From: Streptomyces scopuliridis RB72
GTDB lineage: Bacteria; Actinomycetota; Actinomycetes; Streptomycetales; Streptomycetaceae
Reading direction: 5' to 3'
Assembly (NCBI RefSeq): GCF_000718095.1
Contig: NZ_JOEI01000024.1
Span: 1 to 64,000 of the forward strand
DNA: 64,000 bases
The translations under genes and the position numbers were made by a program. The notes under the pieces are model-generated. The model worked only from the letters and a program-made list of their open reading frames with translations. It did no database searches and was not told the DNA's origin. Positions 36,479 through 45,199 of the stretch are shown here, piece after piece. How positions within the stretch are numbered: the stretch's first letter is position 1; each line of letters opens with the position of its first letter.

Positions 36479-37450
36479 GTGAGCGACGTCCGTAATGTGA
36501 TCATCATCGGCTCCGGGCCCGCCGGCTATACGGCCGCGCTGTACACCGCGCGTGCATCGCTGAAGCCGCTGGTCTTCGAGGGCGCCGTCACCGCCGGTGG
36601 TGCGCTGATGAACACCACCGATGTGGAGAACTTCCCGGGCTTCCGCGACGGCATCATGGGCCCGGACCTGATGGACAACATGCGGGCGCAGGCGGAGCGC
36701 TTCGGCGCCGAGCTCGTCCCGGACGATGTCATCGCCGTCGACCTCAGCGGTGACATCAAGACGGTCACCGACACGGCCGGCACCGTGCACCGGGCCAAGG
36801 CCGTGATCGTCACGACCGGCTCCCAGCACCGCAAGCTCGGCCTGGCCAACGAGGACGTCCTCTCCGGGCGCGGTGTCTCCTGGTGCGCCACCTGCGACGG
36901 CTTCTTCTTCAAGGACCAGGACATCGCCGTGGTGGGTGGCGGCGACACCGCGATGGAGGAAGCCACCTTCCTCTCGCGCTTCGCCAAGTCCGTCACGATC
37001 ATCCACCGCCGGGACACGCTGCGTGCCTCCAAGGCCATGCAGGACCGCGCCTTCGCCGACCCCAAGATCAAGTTCGCCTGGGACAGCGAGGTCGCCGAGA
37101 TCCATGGCGAGCAGAAGCTCTCCGGTCTGACCCTGCGCAACACCAAGACCGGCGAGACCTCCGAGCTCCCCGTGACCGGCCTGTTCATCGCGGTGGGCCA
37201 CGACCCGCGGACTGAGCTGTTCAAGGGCCAGCTCGATCTGGATGCCGAGGGCTACCTCACCGTCGCCGCCCCGTCGACGCGGACGAATCTGTCCGGTGTC
37301 TTCGGCGCCGGTGATGTCGTCGACCACACCTACCGCCAGGCGATCACCGCTGCGGGCACCGGTTGCTCCGCCGCTCTCGACGCCGAGCGTTTCCTCGCCG
37401 CGCTCAGCGACAGCGAGAACGCCGAGCCGGAGAAGACCGCCACCGTCTGA
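36479..37450 (+). CDS. trxB: Thioredoxin-disulfide reductase
   Basis: 323 residues. This FAD enzyme passes electrons from NADPH to thioredoxin. The FAD site is [19 protein letters not shown], the redox pair is C-A-T-C in WCATCDG, the NADPH site is [15 protein letters not shown], and the second FAD motif is [37 protein letters not shown] 36479 follows GAGGAAG. It lies 120 bases after the anti-sigma gene and 43 before trxA. Confidence 0.97.
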   Translation: MSDVRNVIIIGSGPAGYTAALYTARASLKPLVFEGAVTAGGALMNTTDVENFPGFRDGIMGPDLMDNMRAQAERFGAELVPDDVIAVDLSGDIKTVTDTAGTVHRAKAVIVTTGSQHRKLGLANEDVLSGRGVSWCATCDGFFFKDQDIAVVGGGDTAMEEATFLSRFAKSVTIIHRRDTLRASKAMQDRAFADPKIKFAWDSEVAEIHGEQKLSGLTLRNTKTGETSELPVTGLFIAVGHDPRTELFKGQLDLDAEGYLTVAAPSTRTNLSGVFGAGDVVDHTYRQAITAAGTGCSAALDAERFLAALSDSENAEPEKTATV

Positions 37451-37493
37451 CCAGCTGTACCGACCCACACCCCGCGAATTTAAGGAGGCCGCC

Positions 37494-37826
37494 GTGGCCG
37501 GCGACCTGAAGCATGTAACCGACGCCTCGTTCGACGAGGATGTACTCAAGAGCGACAAGCCCGTACTGGTGGACTTCTGGGCCGCTTGGTGCGGACCGTG
37601 CCGCCAGATCGCCCCGTCTCTTGAGGCCATCGCGGCCGAGCACGGCGACAAGATCGAGATCGTCAAGCTCAACATCGACGAGAACCCGGCCACGGCAGCC
37701 AAGTACGGCGTCATGTCCATCCCGACGCTGAACGTCTACCAGAACGGCGAGGTCGCCAAGACCATCGTCGGCGCCAAGCCCAAGGCCGCGCTCGTACGCG
37801 ACCTTGAGGACTTCATCGGCGAGTAA
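37494..37826 (+). CDS. trxA: Thioredoxin
   Basis: 110 residues with the active site W-C-G-P-C in VDFWAAWCGPCRQIAPSLEAI and the cis-proline at SIPTLNVYQNGE. It is reduced by TrxB, encoded just upstream. GTG 37494 follows AAGGAGG at 37482-37488. Confidence 0.97.
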   Translation: MAGDLKHVTDASFDEDVLKSDKPVLVDFWAAWCGPCRQIAPSLEAIAAEHGDKIEIVKLNIDENPATAAKYGVMSIPTLNVYQNGEVAKTIVGAKPKAALVRDLEDFIGE

Positions 37827-37847
37827 GTCGACGGCGGCGGCCCTCGA

Positions 37848-37863
37848 TGTTTCACGTGAAACG
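37848..37863. other. parS: parS site 7 overlapping the trxA terminator
   Basis: TGTTTCACGTGAAACG: intact 14-base core, last base changed. Its right end GAAAC is at the same time the foot of the terminator stem at 37858-37897. Confidence 0.9.
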
Positions 37864-37897
37864 GGCCGACTCCCCCATCGGGGAGTCGGCCCGTTTC
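37858..37897 (+). terminator. Terminator of the trxBA transcript
   Basis: An 18-bp perfect stem (GAAACGGGCCGACTCCCC and its complement) with a 4-base loop, then a pyrimidine-rich run containing T-tracts. The 5' foot is shared with parS site 7. Confidence 0.85.
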
Positions 37898-37937
37898 TCT
37901 TTCCCTTTACGCCGCCGGGCCCCTTACGCTGCCCGGC

Positions 37938-38555
37938 TCAGAGCGGCCGTAGCGCAGGTTCCTTCTTGACGGCCCCCAGCAGCCGGTCCAGCGCCAGCTC
38001 CACGTCTTCCTTCCAGGAGAGCGTGGTCCGCAGCTCCAGCCTCAGCCGTGGATACGTCGGATGCGGACGTACGGTCTTGAAGCCCACCGCCAGCAGATGA
38101 TCCGCGGGGAGCACACAGGCCGGCTCCTTCCAGCGGGCGCTACCAAAGGCCTCGATCGCCTTGAACTCCCGCCGCAGGAGATCCTTCACCACGGTCTGCA
38201 CCATCACCCGGCCGAGTCCCTGCCCCTGATACCCGGGCATGATCCATGCGGTCATCAGCTGGACGGCGTCCGGGGAGACCGGGCTCGTCGGGAAGGCCAT
38301 GGACCGCGGCACATACGCCGGGGGCGCGTACATCACGAAGCCGACCGGTACATCGTCGATGTAGACGACACGGCCGCAGGATCCCCACTCCAGCAGAACG
38401 GCCGAGATCCAGGCCTCCTTCTCCGCCTCGGCCCTGCCTGCTCTTACCGCTGCTTCCCCGCTGACCGGGTCAAGCTCCCAGAAGACACACGCTCGGCAGC
38501 GCTTGGGGAGGTCGGGAAGGTTGTCCAGCGTGAGCGGTACGAGCCGACGCCCCAT
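37938..38555 (-). CDS. GNAT family acetyltransferase next to parB
   Basis: 205 residues. The acetyl-CoA motif is MPGYQGQGLGRVMVQTVVKDLLRREFKAIEAFG. The N-terminus MGRRLVPLTLDNLPDLPKRCRACVFWELDPVSG is conserved in the orthologue beside parB in other Streptomyces. The Cys-rich-like start CRACVFWE is unusual for a plain GNAT. The substrate is unknown. It is convergent with trxA and follows parB on the same strand after a 302-base gap. Confidence 0.88.
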   Translation of the reverse strand: MGRRLVPLTLDNLPDLPKRCRACVFWELDPVSGEAAVRAGRAEAEKEAWISAVLLEWGSCGRVVYIDDVPVGFVMYAPPAYVPRSMAFPTSPVSPDAVQLMTAWIMPGYQGQGLGRVMVQTVVKDLLRREFKAIEAFGSARWKEPACVLPADHLLAVGFKTVRPHPTYPRLRLELRTTLSWKEDVELALDRLLGAVKKEPALRPL

Positions 38556-38857
38556 GGAGGCTGTTCCTCACTTCCTTCGCCTGCCGCACCACGGGCGGCC
38601 GTCAGCGCGCTCCGCTCTCGAAGCAGGCTGCCGACGAAGCCGCCGAGCACTCCAAGACCCAGTCCAGCCGATACCAACCGACTGCGGCTCACCGATCGCA
38701 TGGCCCCCGCTCTCCTTCCGGGATGGATCAAGTGGATGCGCCATACCAGAACGCATCGTATCCACCCGAAGATGTCCGGCACACCGCGAGACAGCAAAGG
38801 GCGGGCCGTGTTCCGGTAAGCATGGAACACGGCCCGCCCGGGGGCTGTTCGAGAGCC
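38556..38857. other. Interval between the GNAT and parB
   Basis: It holds the parAB terminator (38799-38839). A leftward frame from ATG 38702 (MRSVSRSRLVSAGLGLGVLGGFVGSLL) could encode a short signal-like or membrane peptide, but it runs on into the GNAT gene in another frame. I do not call it as a gene. Confidence 0.4.
38799..38839 (-). terminator. parAB terminator
   Basis: GGGCGGGCCGTGTTCC and its exact complement form a 16-bp stem with a 9-base loop just downstream of the parB stop. Confidence 0.82.
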
Positions 38858-39958
38858 TCAGCTCTCGTCGTCCTCCCCGGCTTCCTCGTCGAGGCCCTTG
38901 TCCAGGACGCGTCCCTCACCGGGGGCGAGAGTGCCGAGAATCCGGTCCAGATCGTCTATTGAAGCGAACTCGACGACGATCTTTCCCTTCTTCTGGCCCA
39001 GGTCGACCTTCACCCGGGTCTCGAAGCGATCCGAGAGACGCGAGGCCAGATCGGTGAGCGCCGGCGACAGCCGGGCGCCGGCCCGCGGCCCCTTCGACTT
39101 GGGCGAGCTCTGCGGGCGCGAACCCATCAGGGTCACGATCTCCTCGACCGCGCGCACCGAGAGCCCCTCGGCCACGATGCGGTGCGCCAGCCGGTCCTGC
39201 TCCTCGGAATCGTCCAGCGCGAGCAGCGCCCTCGCGTGACCGGCCGAGAGCACACCGGCGGCAACCCTGCGCTGCACCGGGGGAGAGAGGCGCAGCAACC
39301 GGAGCGTGTTGGAGACCTGCGGACGTGAGCGGCCGATCCGGTCGGCCAGCTGGTCATGCGTGCAGTTGAAGTCCTTGAGCAACTGGTCGTAGGCCGCGGC
39401 CTCTTCCAGCGGATTCAGCTGGGCACGGTGCAGGTTCTCCAGCAGCGCGTCGAGCAGCAGCTTCTCGTCGTCGGTCGCGCGGACGATCGCCGGAATGCGT
39501 TCCAGACCGGCTTCCCGGCAAGCCCGCCAGCGCCGCTCGCCCATGATGAGCTCGTAGCGCTCGGACCCCACCTGCCGTACGACGACGGGCTGGAGGAGGC
39601 CGACTTCCTTGATGGAAGTGATCAGTTCGGCGAGGGCGTCCTCGTCGAACACCTCGCGCGGCTGGCGCGGGTTCGGTGTGATGGAGTCGATCGGTACTTC
39701 GGCGAAGTGCGCCCCTGCCGTCGTCACCGGCTCGGGCGCCGCTTCGAACTCCGGGGCGACCGTCTCCACTTCCGGCACCATGGTGGCCTGCGGCAGCGAA
39801 GTCACCTTCGCGGCGGCCACACCCCGCTCCGCGGTCAGTACGGGAGCCGCCCCCGGAGTGGCAGCGGCCGCTCCTGGAGAGGGCACCTGCTTCTCCTGCG
39901 GAGCGGCAGGGATCAGCGCACCGAGCCCACGTCCCAATCCCCTGCGTCGCTCGCTCAC
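38858..39958 (-). CDS. parB: Chromosome partitioning protein ParB
   Basis: 366 residues. A CTP-dependent DNA clamp that loads at parS and spreads, organising the origin region for segregation into spores. The N-terminal [17 protein letters not shown] is the ParA-contact segment. The CTP-binding region has [31 protein letters not shown] and [13 protein letters not shown]. The HTH has [30 protein letters not shown] sequence ([23 protein letters not shown]), and the C-terminal dimer domain follows. The GTG start overlaps the parA stop (GTGA), so the two are translationally coupled. Confidence 0.97.
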   Translation of the reverse strand: MSERRRGLGRGLGALIPAAPQEKQVPSPGAAAATPGAAPVLTAERGVAAAKVTSLPQATMVPEVETVAPEFEAAPEPVTTAGAHFAEVPIDSITPNPRQPREVFDEDALAELITSIKEVGLLQPVVVRQVGSERYELIMGERRWRACREAGLERIPAIVRATDDEKLLLDALLENLHRAQLNPLEEAAAYDQLLKDFNCTHDQLADRIGRSRPQVSNTLRLLRLSPPVQRRVAAGVLSAGHARALLALDDSEEQDRLAHRIVAEGLSVRAVEEIVTLMGSRPQSSPKSKGPRAGARLSPALTDLASRLSDRFETRVKVDLGQKKGKIVVEFASIDDLDRILGTLAPGEGRVLDKGLDEEAGEDDES

Positions 39959-41031
39959 TGGATCCCCTCCGACATACTCTGCTGACTGTTCTGACTGCCC
40001 ACATGGGCCTGCTGGGCGTCGTAGTGGACCCCGACCCCCCGTAGAGCGATCTCACGGGCGGCTTCGAGATACGACAGGGATCCACTGGACCCCGGATCGT
40101 AGGTCAGCACCGTCTGCCCATAGCTCGGCGCCTCGGAGATACGTACGGACCGAGGGATGCTCGTCCGCAGCACCTCCTTGCCGAAGTGACTCCGTACCTC
40201 GTCCGCCACCTGCGAGGCGAGCCGAGTCCTGCCGTCGTACATGGTGAGCAGGATCGTCGAGACATGGAGCGTGGGGTTGAGATGCCCTCGCACCAGGTCG
40301 ACGTTCCGCAGCAGCTGACCCAGCCCCTCCAGTGCGTAGTACTCGCACTGGATGGGGATCAGCACCTCCGCGCCGGCGACCATCGCATTGACGGTCAGCA
40401 GGCCGAGCGAGGGCGGGCAGTCGATGAGGATGTAATCCAACGGCTGCTCGTACGCTTCGATCGCCCGCTGCAGTCGGCTCTCCCGTGCCACCAGCGAGAC
40501 CAACTCGATCTCCGCACCGGCGAGATCGATGGTGGCCGGGGCACAGAAGAGACCTTCGACGTCCGGGACAGGCTGGACCACTTCCGAGAGTGGCTTGCTC
40601 TCCACCAGGACGTCATAGATCGAGGGAACTTCGGCGTGATGGTCGATCCCGAGCGCCGTGGAGGCATTGCCCTGGGGATCGAGGTCGACCACCAGCACGC
40701 GCGCGCCATGGAGCGCGAGCGAGGCGGCGAGATTGACCGTGGTGGTGGTCTTCCCTACGCCGCCCTTCTGGTTGGCAACGACCATGACACGCGTCTGCTC
40801 CGGGCGGGGCAGACCCTCGCCGGCGCGGCCCAGTGCCTCCACCGCCAGCTGGGCTGCACGGCCAATGGGGGTGTCGTCCATCGGGGGCGGTGTTTCACGT
40901 GAAACATCCTCCCCCGCCGACTCGGTACGGGGACCGGGGACCGGATCGGTCATCGGTCCCGCGATGTTGGCGTCGGACCGCAAGGATTCACTCTCCTCGA
41001 CTTCAGACTCGCAATGGACAGAGCCTGCCAT
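39955..41031 (-). CDS. parA: Chromosome partitioning ATPase ParA
   Basis: About 358 residues from ATG 41031 ([13 protein letters not shown]). The deviant Walker A ATPase core starts [40 protein letters not shown] is the Walker B region. It moves ParB-parS complexes. An in-frame GTG at 41196, inside parS site 9, would add 55 residues; I prefer 41031 because the family core needs no more, but this is not settled. parS site 8 lies within the gene and encodes D-V-S-R-E-T. Confidence 0.95.
   Translation of the reverse strand: MAGSVHCESEVEESESLRSDANIAGPMTDPVPGPRTESAGEDVSRETPPPMDDTPIGRAAQLAVEALGRAGEGLPRPEQTRVMVVANQKGGVGKTTTTVNLAASLALHGARVLVVDLDPQGNASTALGIDHHAEVPSIYDVLVESKPLSEVVQPVPDVEGLFCAPATIDLAGAEIELVSLVARESRLQRAIEAYEQPLDYILIDCPPSLGLLTVNAMVAGAEVLIPIQCEYYALEGLGQLLRNVDLVRGHLNPTLHVSTILLTMYDGRTRLASQVADEVRSHFGKEVLRTSIPRSVRISEAPSYGQTVLTYDPGSSGSLSYLEAAREIALRGVGVHYDAQQAHVGSQNSQQSMSEGIQ
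40891..40906. other. parS: parS site 8 inside parA
   Basis: Exact TGTTTCACGTGAAACA. On the parA strand it is read V-S-R-E-T, the same frame as in the anti-sigma gene, in the non-conserved N-terminal extension of ParA. Confidence 0.93.
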
Positions 41032-41296
41032 GCTTTCGGGGTCGTGAACCAGCGAGGCCCGTGGTTCTGTGGAGGAATCCACCTCTGTGGACAACCCCGT
41101 CCCCCTTGCGAGGGGCTTTCGGCCGCGCGGTGTAGCAGCAGCGCGGCCACGGCCGATGATTCCCTGCAGCAGTGAGCGACGTTTCACGTGAAACACGATG
41201 CACGGGCCGCAGAGCTACACCGTCACGACACTCCGCAATGCATAGGTATGGCAGCTTGTATGGAGCATCACTGATAGGCAGTACGGACTGTACGGC
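41032..41296 (-). promoter_or_regulatory. parAB upstream region with DnaA-box-like sites
   Basis: From left to right it contains TGTGGAGGA at 41068 and TGTGGACAA at 41086 (exact complement of the Streptomyces DnaA box TTGTCCACA), parS site 9, and a less GC-rich stretch around 41235-41285 where parAB promoters would be expected. The parAB operon of S. coelicolor is known to have two promoters upstream of parA; I cannot pick the hexamers here. Confidence 0.5.
41180..41195. other. parS: parS site 9 upstream of parA
   Basis: CGTTTCACGTGAAACA: intact 14-base core with one outer mismatch, 149 bases upstream of the chosen parA start. ParB bound here could autoregulate parAB. Confidence 0.9.
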
Positions 41297-42013
41297 TCAA
41301 CGGCGCCGCCGCGCACGGCCGGCCCGTGCGGCCTTGGCCCGCTTCGTGGCGAACCGCACACCGCCGGGGCTCTCCCCGACCTCCACTCGCACCACGGTGG
41401 CCAGCGGATCGACGATGCCCTCACCGACATGCAGGACCGAGGTCTCCACCACACCGAGCCTGCTCAGTGCGGCGCGGGCCCCGTTGATCTCCTCCGCGGC
41501 GGTGTCGCCCTTGAGCGCCAGCATCTCGCCGTACGGCCGCAGCAGGGGCACTCCCCAGCCCGCCAGCCGGTCCAGCGGAGCCACCGCGCGCGCCGTCACC
41601 ACATGCACCGGCTGCAGGGTGCCAAGGACCTCCTCGGCACGGCCGCGCACCACCGTCACATGGTCCAGGCCGAGCAGCTCGACGACTTCCTGGAGAAAGT
41701 TCGTCCGCCGCAGCAGAGGTTCCAGGAGCGTGATCTTCAGATCGGGCCGTACCAGCGCCAGCGGGATCCCGGGAAGCCCCGCGCCCGAACCGACATCGCA
41801 GACCGTCACGCCCTCGGACACGACCTCGGAGAGCACCGCGCAGTTCAGCAGGTGCCGCTCCCAGAGCCGTGGGACCTCACGCGGGCCGATCAGGCCACGC
41901 TTGACCCCCGCGTCCGCCAGCAGTTCCGCGTAGCGGACAGCCTCCGGAAAGTACTCACCGAAAACAGTGCGCGCCTCGTCCGGTGCGGGGGGAAGCTCTG
42001 CTGCCTCCGTCAC
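41297..42013 (-). CDS. rsmG: 16S rRNA (guanine(527)-N7)-methyltransferase RsmG
   Basis: 238 residues. It methylates G527 of 16S rRNA with S-adenosylmethionine; loss gives low-level streptomycin resistance and often raises antibiotic production in Streptomyces. The SAM site is CDVGSGAGLPGIPLALVRPDLKITLLEPLLRR. GTG 42013 (VTEAAELPPAPDEAR) follows GGAAGGA and matches the family start; GTG 42040 is less likely. Between jag and parA in the usual order. Confidence 0.95.
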   Translation of the reverse strand: MTEAAELPPAPDEARTVFGEYFPEAVRYAELLADAGVKRGLIGPREVPRLWERHLLNCAVLSEVVSEGVTVCDVGSGAGLPGIPLALVRPDLKITLLEPLLRRTNFLQEVVELLGLDHVTVVRGRAEEVLGTLQPVHVVTARAVAPLDRLAGWGVPLLRPYGEMLALKGDTAAEEINGARAALSRLGVVETSVLHVGEGIVDPLATVVRVEVGESPGGVRFATKRAKAARAGRARRRR

Positions 42014-42117
42014 GGGAACCGTCCTTCCATACCGAACCACCGACCGGTGGCTGACTATCAGGCTGACAAAGTTCGGCCCCGTCTGCGCAACAGACGGGGC
42101 CGAAAAGAATGGACCGC

Positions 42118-42636
42118 TCAGGCAGGGAGCACCACGACGAAGCGCTGCGGCTCCTCGCCCTCGGACTCACTGCGCAGACCCGCGGCGGCGACCGCGTCAT
42201 GCACGACCTTCCGCTCGAAGGGCGTCATGGGGTTCAGCTTCACCGGCTCACCGGTGCTCTTCACCTCGTCCGCGGCCTTGGCGCCCAGCTCGGCGAGCTC
42301 AGTGCGCTTCTTGGCCCGGAAGCCGGCGATGTCCAGCATCAGCCGGCTGCGGTCGCCGGTCTCGCGGTGCACGGCGAGCCGGGTCAGCTCCTGAAGCGCC
42401 TCCAGCACCTCACCGTCGCGTCCGACAAGCTTCTGCAGATCCCGCGCCGAGTCACTGATGATCGAGACCGCGGCCCGGTCGGCCTCGACGTCCATGTCGA
42501 TATCGCCGTCGAGATCAGCGATGTCGAGCAGACCTTCGAGGTAGTCGGCCGCGATCTCCCCTTCCTGCTCCAGGCGGGTCAGGGTGTCGCCCGCCTCGTC
42601 GGCGGACTCGGCGGCGGAGATGGTGCCTTCCGTCAC
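42118..42636 (-). CDS. jag: Jag/KhpB-like KH-R3H RNA-binding protein
   Basis: 172 residues. A KH-type domain (DRAAVSIISDSARDLQKLVGRDGEVLEALQELTRLAV, with the GxDG loop) is followed by an R3H domain (LNPMTPFERKVVHDAVA). The acidic N-terminus replaces the Jag-N domain of Firmicutes. Proteins of this type bind RNA and influence cell-wall growth. It lies 14 bases after yidC on the same strand. Confidence 0.93.
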   Translation of the reverse strand: MTEGTISAAESADEAGDTLTRLEQEGEIAADYLEGLLDIADLDGDIDMDVEADRAAVSIISDSARDLQKLVGRDGEVLEALQELTRLAVHRETGDRSRLMLDIAGFRAKKRTELAELGAKAADEVKSTGEPVKLNPMTPFERKVVHDAVAAAGLRSESEGEEPQRFVVVLPA

Positions 42637-42650
42637 GGATGGACTCCTTC

Positions 42651-43928
42651 TTACTTCTTGGACGGGTGCTTGGGCCGCTGCTGGCCCTTACGCTGCCCCG
42701 ACTTGGCTTGGCGTGCGGAACCGGCGGCGGGCGTGCCCGACGGCTTGGACTTGGTGTCCTGCGGCTCGCCCTTCTGCAACGAAGTCTTCGCCGGCTTGTC
42801 GGCGGCCTCGGAGTCCTTGGGCTGTTCCGGCTTGTCCGTACCCGACTGGGCGGCGGCGGCCTGCCGCTTCGCCTTGGTCTGGCGCTTGGGCTGGTGGCGC
42901 CTCGCCGCAGCGCCGGACTCGGCCTCGGCAGCGGCGGTGTCGCTCTTGATCACCGTGCCGTCGGGCTGTGCGGCCAGCCCCGCCTTGGCGAGGCTCGTGA
43001 CGAACTTGCGCTCGTTGTCATTGCGGTCCGGGCCCTTGGCCACGATCGCCTGGACGATGGCGCGCTTGCGACGGGACCGCACCTCGCTGTGCGCGGTGAT
43101 GCTCTTCAGCAAACGCTGCAAGTACTGGTCCTGCGCCTTGCTGCCCGGGGTCGGGTTCTGGTTGATCACATACATCTGCTGGCCCATGGTCCACACGTTG
43201 GTGGTCAGCCAGTAGACGAGGACGCCGACGGGGAAGTTGACACCCGTGACGGCGAAGATCAGCGGGAAGATGTACATCAGCATCTTCTGCTGCTGCATGT
43301 ACGGCGTCTTGACCGTCAGGTCGACGTTCTTCGTCATCAGCTGGCGCTGCGTGTAGAACTGCGACGCCGACATCATCACGATCATGATCGCGGTGACGAC
43401 CCGTACATCGGTCAGCGACGCGTTCAGGGACGCGACCTTTTCGCTGCTGTCCATGAACTTGGCGGCCAGCGGGGCACCGAAGATATGCGCCTGACGCGCG
43501 CTGTCCAGCAGCCCCTGGTCGATCACGCCAATGGTCTTGCCGCTCGCGATGCTGGAGAGCACGTGGTAGAGCGCGAAGAAGAACGGGGACTGCGCCAGGA
43601 TCGGAAGACACGAGGAGAGCGGGTTGGTACCCGTCTCCTTGTACAGCTTCATCATCTCTTCGGACTGACGCTGTTTGTCGTTCTTGTAGCGCTCCTGAAT
43701 CGCCTTCATCTTGGGCTGGAGCACCTGCATGTTCCGGGTCGACTTGATCTGCTTGACGAACAGCGGGATCAGACAGATCCGGATCAGTACCACCAGGGAC
43801 ACGATGGACAGTCCCCAGGCCCAGCCCGTGTCGGGGCCGAAAATCATCCCGTACAGCGAGTGGAACTGGACGATGACCCATGAAACAGGTGTGGTGATAA
43901 AACTGAAGAGACTGGCAATCGTGTCCAC
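42651..43928 (-). CDS. yidC: Membrane protein insertase YidC/Oxa1
   Basis: 425 residues. It inserts and folds inner-membrane proteins. Five membrane segments are visible: around [23 protein letters not shown], the hairpin region [33 protein letters not shown], and [27 protein letters not shown]. The conserved Arg in the groove is in [10 protein letters not shown] basic, Gln/Lys-rich C-terminal tail of about 110 residues can contact the ribosome. Confidence 0.95.
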   Translation of the reverse strand: MDTIASLFSFITTPVSWVIVQFHSLYGMIFGPDTGWAWGLSIVSLVVLIRICLIPLFVKQIKSTRNMQVLQPKMKAIQERYKNDKQRQSEEMMKLYKETGTNPLSSCLPILAQSPFFFALYHVLSSIASGKTIGVIDQGLLDSARQAHIFGAPLAAKFMDSSEKVASLNASLTDVRVVTAIMIVMMSASQFYTQRQLMTKNVDLTVKTPYMQQQKMLMYIFPLIFAVTGVNFPVGVLVYWLTTNVWTMGQQMYVINQNPTPGSKAQDQYLQRLLKSITAHSEVRSRRKRAIVQAIVAKGPDRNDNERKFVTSLAKAGLAAQPDGTVIKSDTAAAEAESGAAARRHQPKRQTKAKRQAAAAQSGTDKPEQPKDSEAADKPAKTSLQKGEPQDTKSKPSGTPAAGSARQAKSGQRKGQQRPKHPSKK

Positions 43929-43931
43929 TAA

Positions 43932-44291
43932 TCAGGCTCCTTGAGCTTTGGGCGAGGTCTCTGCGGCCGGACTCGGGGTGTCGGGGGCCGATCCCCCGGA
44001 AGGCACGCCAGCGGCGGAGTGTCCGCCCTTACGGCCGCGCCAGGCATTGCGCAGCGATTCATGCCAGCGCGGGCGTTTGCGCGGCGGGACATGGTCCACA
44101 CCACCCGGCGACCACGGATTGCACCGCAGAATGCGCCAGGCGGTCAGCGCCGTGCCCTTCACCGCGCCATGCCGGTCGATGGCCGTGTATCCGTAGTGCG
44201 AACACGACGGGTAGTACCGGCAGACGGGCCCGAGAAGCGGGCTGATCGTCCACTGGTACAGCTTGATCAGAGCCAGCAGCGGGTATTTCAT
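43932..44291 (-). CDS. yidD: Membrane protein insertion efficiency factor YidD
   Basis: 119 residues. The diagnostic stretch is [62 protein letters not shown] with its conserved Cys residues. The tail is longer than usual (family about 75-90). It overlaps rnpA by four bases and precedes yidC by three. Confidence 0.95.
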   Translation of the reverse strand: MKYPLLALIKLYQWTISPLLGPVCRYYPSCSHYGYTAIDRHGAVKGTALTAWRILRCNPWSPGGVDHVPPRKRPRWHESLRNAWRGRKGGHSAAGVPSGGSAPDTPSPAAETSPKAQGA

Positions 44292-44659
44292 CGCGTGCCC
44301 CCTCCCAGCAGCCGCTGAAAGGCGGCGTCCAGGTCTCGGGCCAGGTATGCATATTCGGCGTCGCCCGCTCCGGGCAGCGCCCGTACGACAACCAGGCTAC
44401 CGGGGGGCAGCTCGGACAGTCGTTCGCGTATCAGATGACGCAGTCTCCGCTTCACGCGGTTACGTACGACGGCTCCACCCACGGCCTTGCTCACGACGAA
44501 ACCCGCACGCGTCGGGGAGGCGCTCTCCCCAGGCGCGTGCGGGTCCGTTGCACCGCTGCGTAGATGGACGACGAGAAGCGGGCGTCCGGCCCGGCGTCCC
44601 CGGCGTACCGCGGTCGCGAAGTCCTCGCGCCGCCTCAGCCGATTCTCGGTAGGCAGCAC
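44288..44659 (-). CDS. rnpA: Ribonuclease P protein component
   Basis: 123 residues. Together with the rnpB RNA it removes tRNA 5' leaders. The RNR motif is in [19 protein letters not shown], and the N-terminal [17 protein letters not shown] binds RNA. It starts 26 bases after rpmH. Confidence 0.96.
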   Translation of the reverse strand: MLPTENRLRRREDFATAVRRGRRAGRPLLVVHLRSGATDPHAPGESASPTRAGFVVSKAVGGAVVRNRVKRRLRHLIRERLSELPPGSLVVVRALPGAGDAEYAYLARDLDAAFQRLLGGGTR

Positions 44660-44685
44660 GTCATGACCTGTTGGCGATCAGGCGA

Positions 44686-44823
44686 TCAGGCCGACAGACG
44701 GGCGCGACCCTTGCCACGGCGGGTCGCGAGAATCGCGCGACCGGCACGGGTACGCATCCGCAGCCGGAACCCGTGGGTCTTGGCGCGACGGCGGTTGTTC
44801 GGCTGGAAGGTGCGCTTGCTCAC
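44686..44823 (-). CDS. rpmH: 50S ribosomal protein L34
   Basis: 45 residues, translated directly from the minus strand: [19 protein letters not shown] at the start and [10 protein letters not shown] at the end, the L34 pattern. GTG start at 44823. First gene of the leftward rpmH-rnpA-yidD-yidC-jag-rsmG series, divergent from dnaA. Confidence 0.97.
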   Translation of the reverse strand: MSKRTFQPNNRRRAKTHGFRLRMRTRAGRAILATRRGKGRARLSA

Positions 44824-44999
44824 TCGGGGGCTCCAGAAAATGATGTGTGGATGGCGGGACATCGCCTGGCTGTCACCGTGCGCCCACGAGAAGCTGAGAA
44901 GCTCGCGATCACGCCCGAGTGCACCGCTTCACAACCACAGATCGTGATCTTTGCCCATCGGAGGCAGGCGGCAGCAGCCATCGACAACTCGACCTGGTC

Positions 45000-45029
45000 A
45001 CGGTACGCGCGGCTACGCCATCCGGTCAA
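45000..45029 (-). promoter_or_regulatory. Candidate rpmH promoter
   Basis: Read leftward: -35 TTGACC (45029-45024), an 18-base spacer, and -10 TACCGT (45005-45000). This would give a leader of about 170 nt before rpmH. It is a consensus match only. Confidence 0.45.
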
Positions 45030-45063
45030 ACCAGCTCGATGCCGGGCCCCATTGTGCACAGGC

Positions 45064-45106
45064 TGTGGACAACAACTTGAACCGCGCGGGTCGCCCTGAC
45101 TACCGT
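45064..45106 (+). promoter_or_regulatory. Candidate dnaA promoter with DnaA box
   Basis: A DnaA box TGTGGACAA (45064-45072) is followed by -35 TTGAAC (45077-45082), an 18-base spacer and -10 TACCGT (45101-45106), about 94 bases before the dnaA GTG. A box just upstream of -35 fits the DnaA autoregulation reported for Streptomyces dnaA. Confidence 0.55.
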
Positions 45107-45199
45107 GGCTGAACTCCGGCTTCATTTCCTGCCGGTCTTCCCATCCCGTCCCGAGAACCACACATTCGTGGGACCTGGACCTGCGAGAGAGCGTGCCTT

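Noticed and set aside
38444..38702. Small protein starting MRSVSRSRLVSAGLGLGVLGG on the minus strand
   Set aside because: Its N-terminus looks signal-like but most of the frame overlaps the GNAT gene in another frame, and codon bias is weak.
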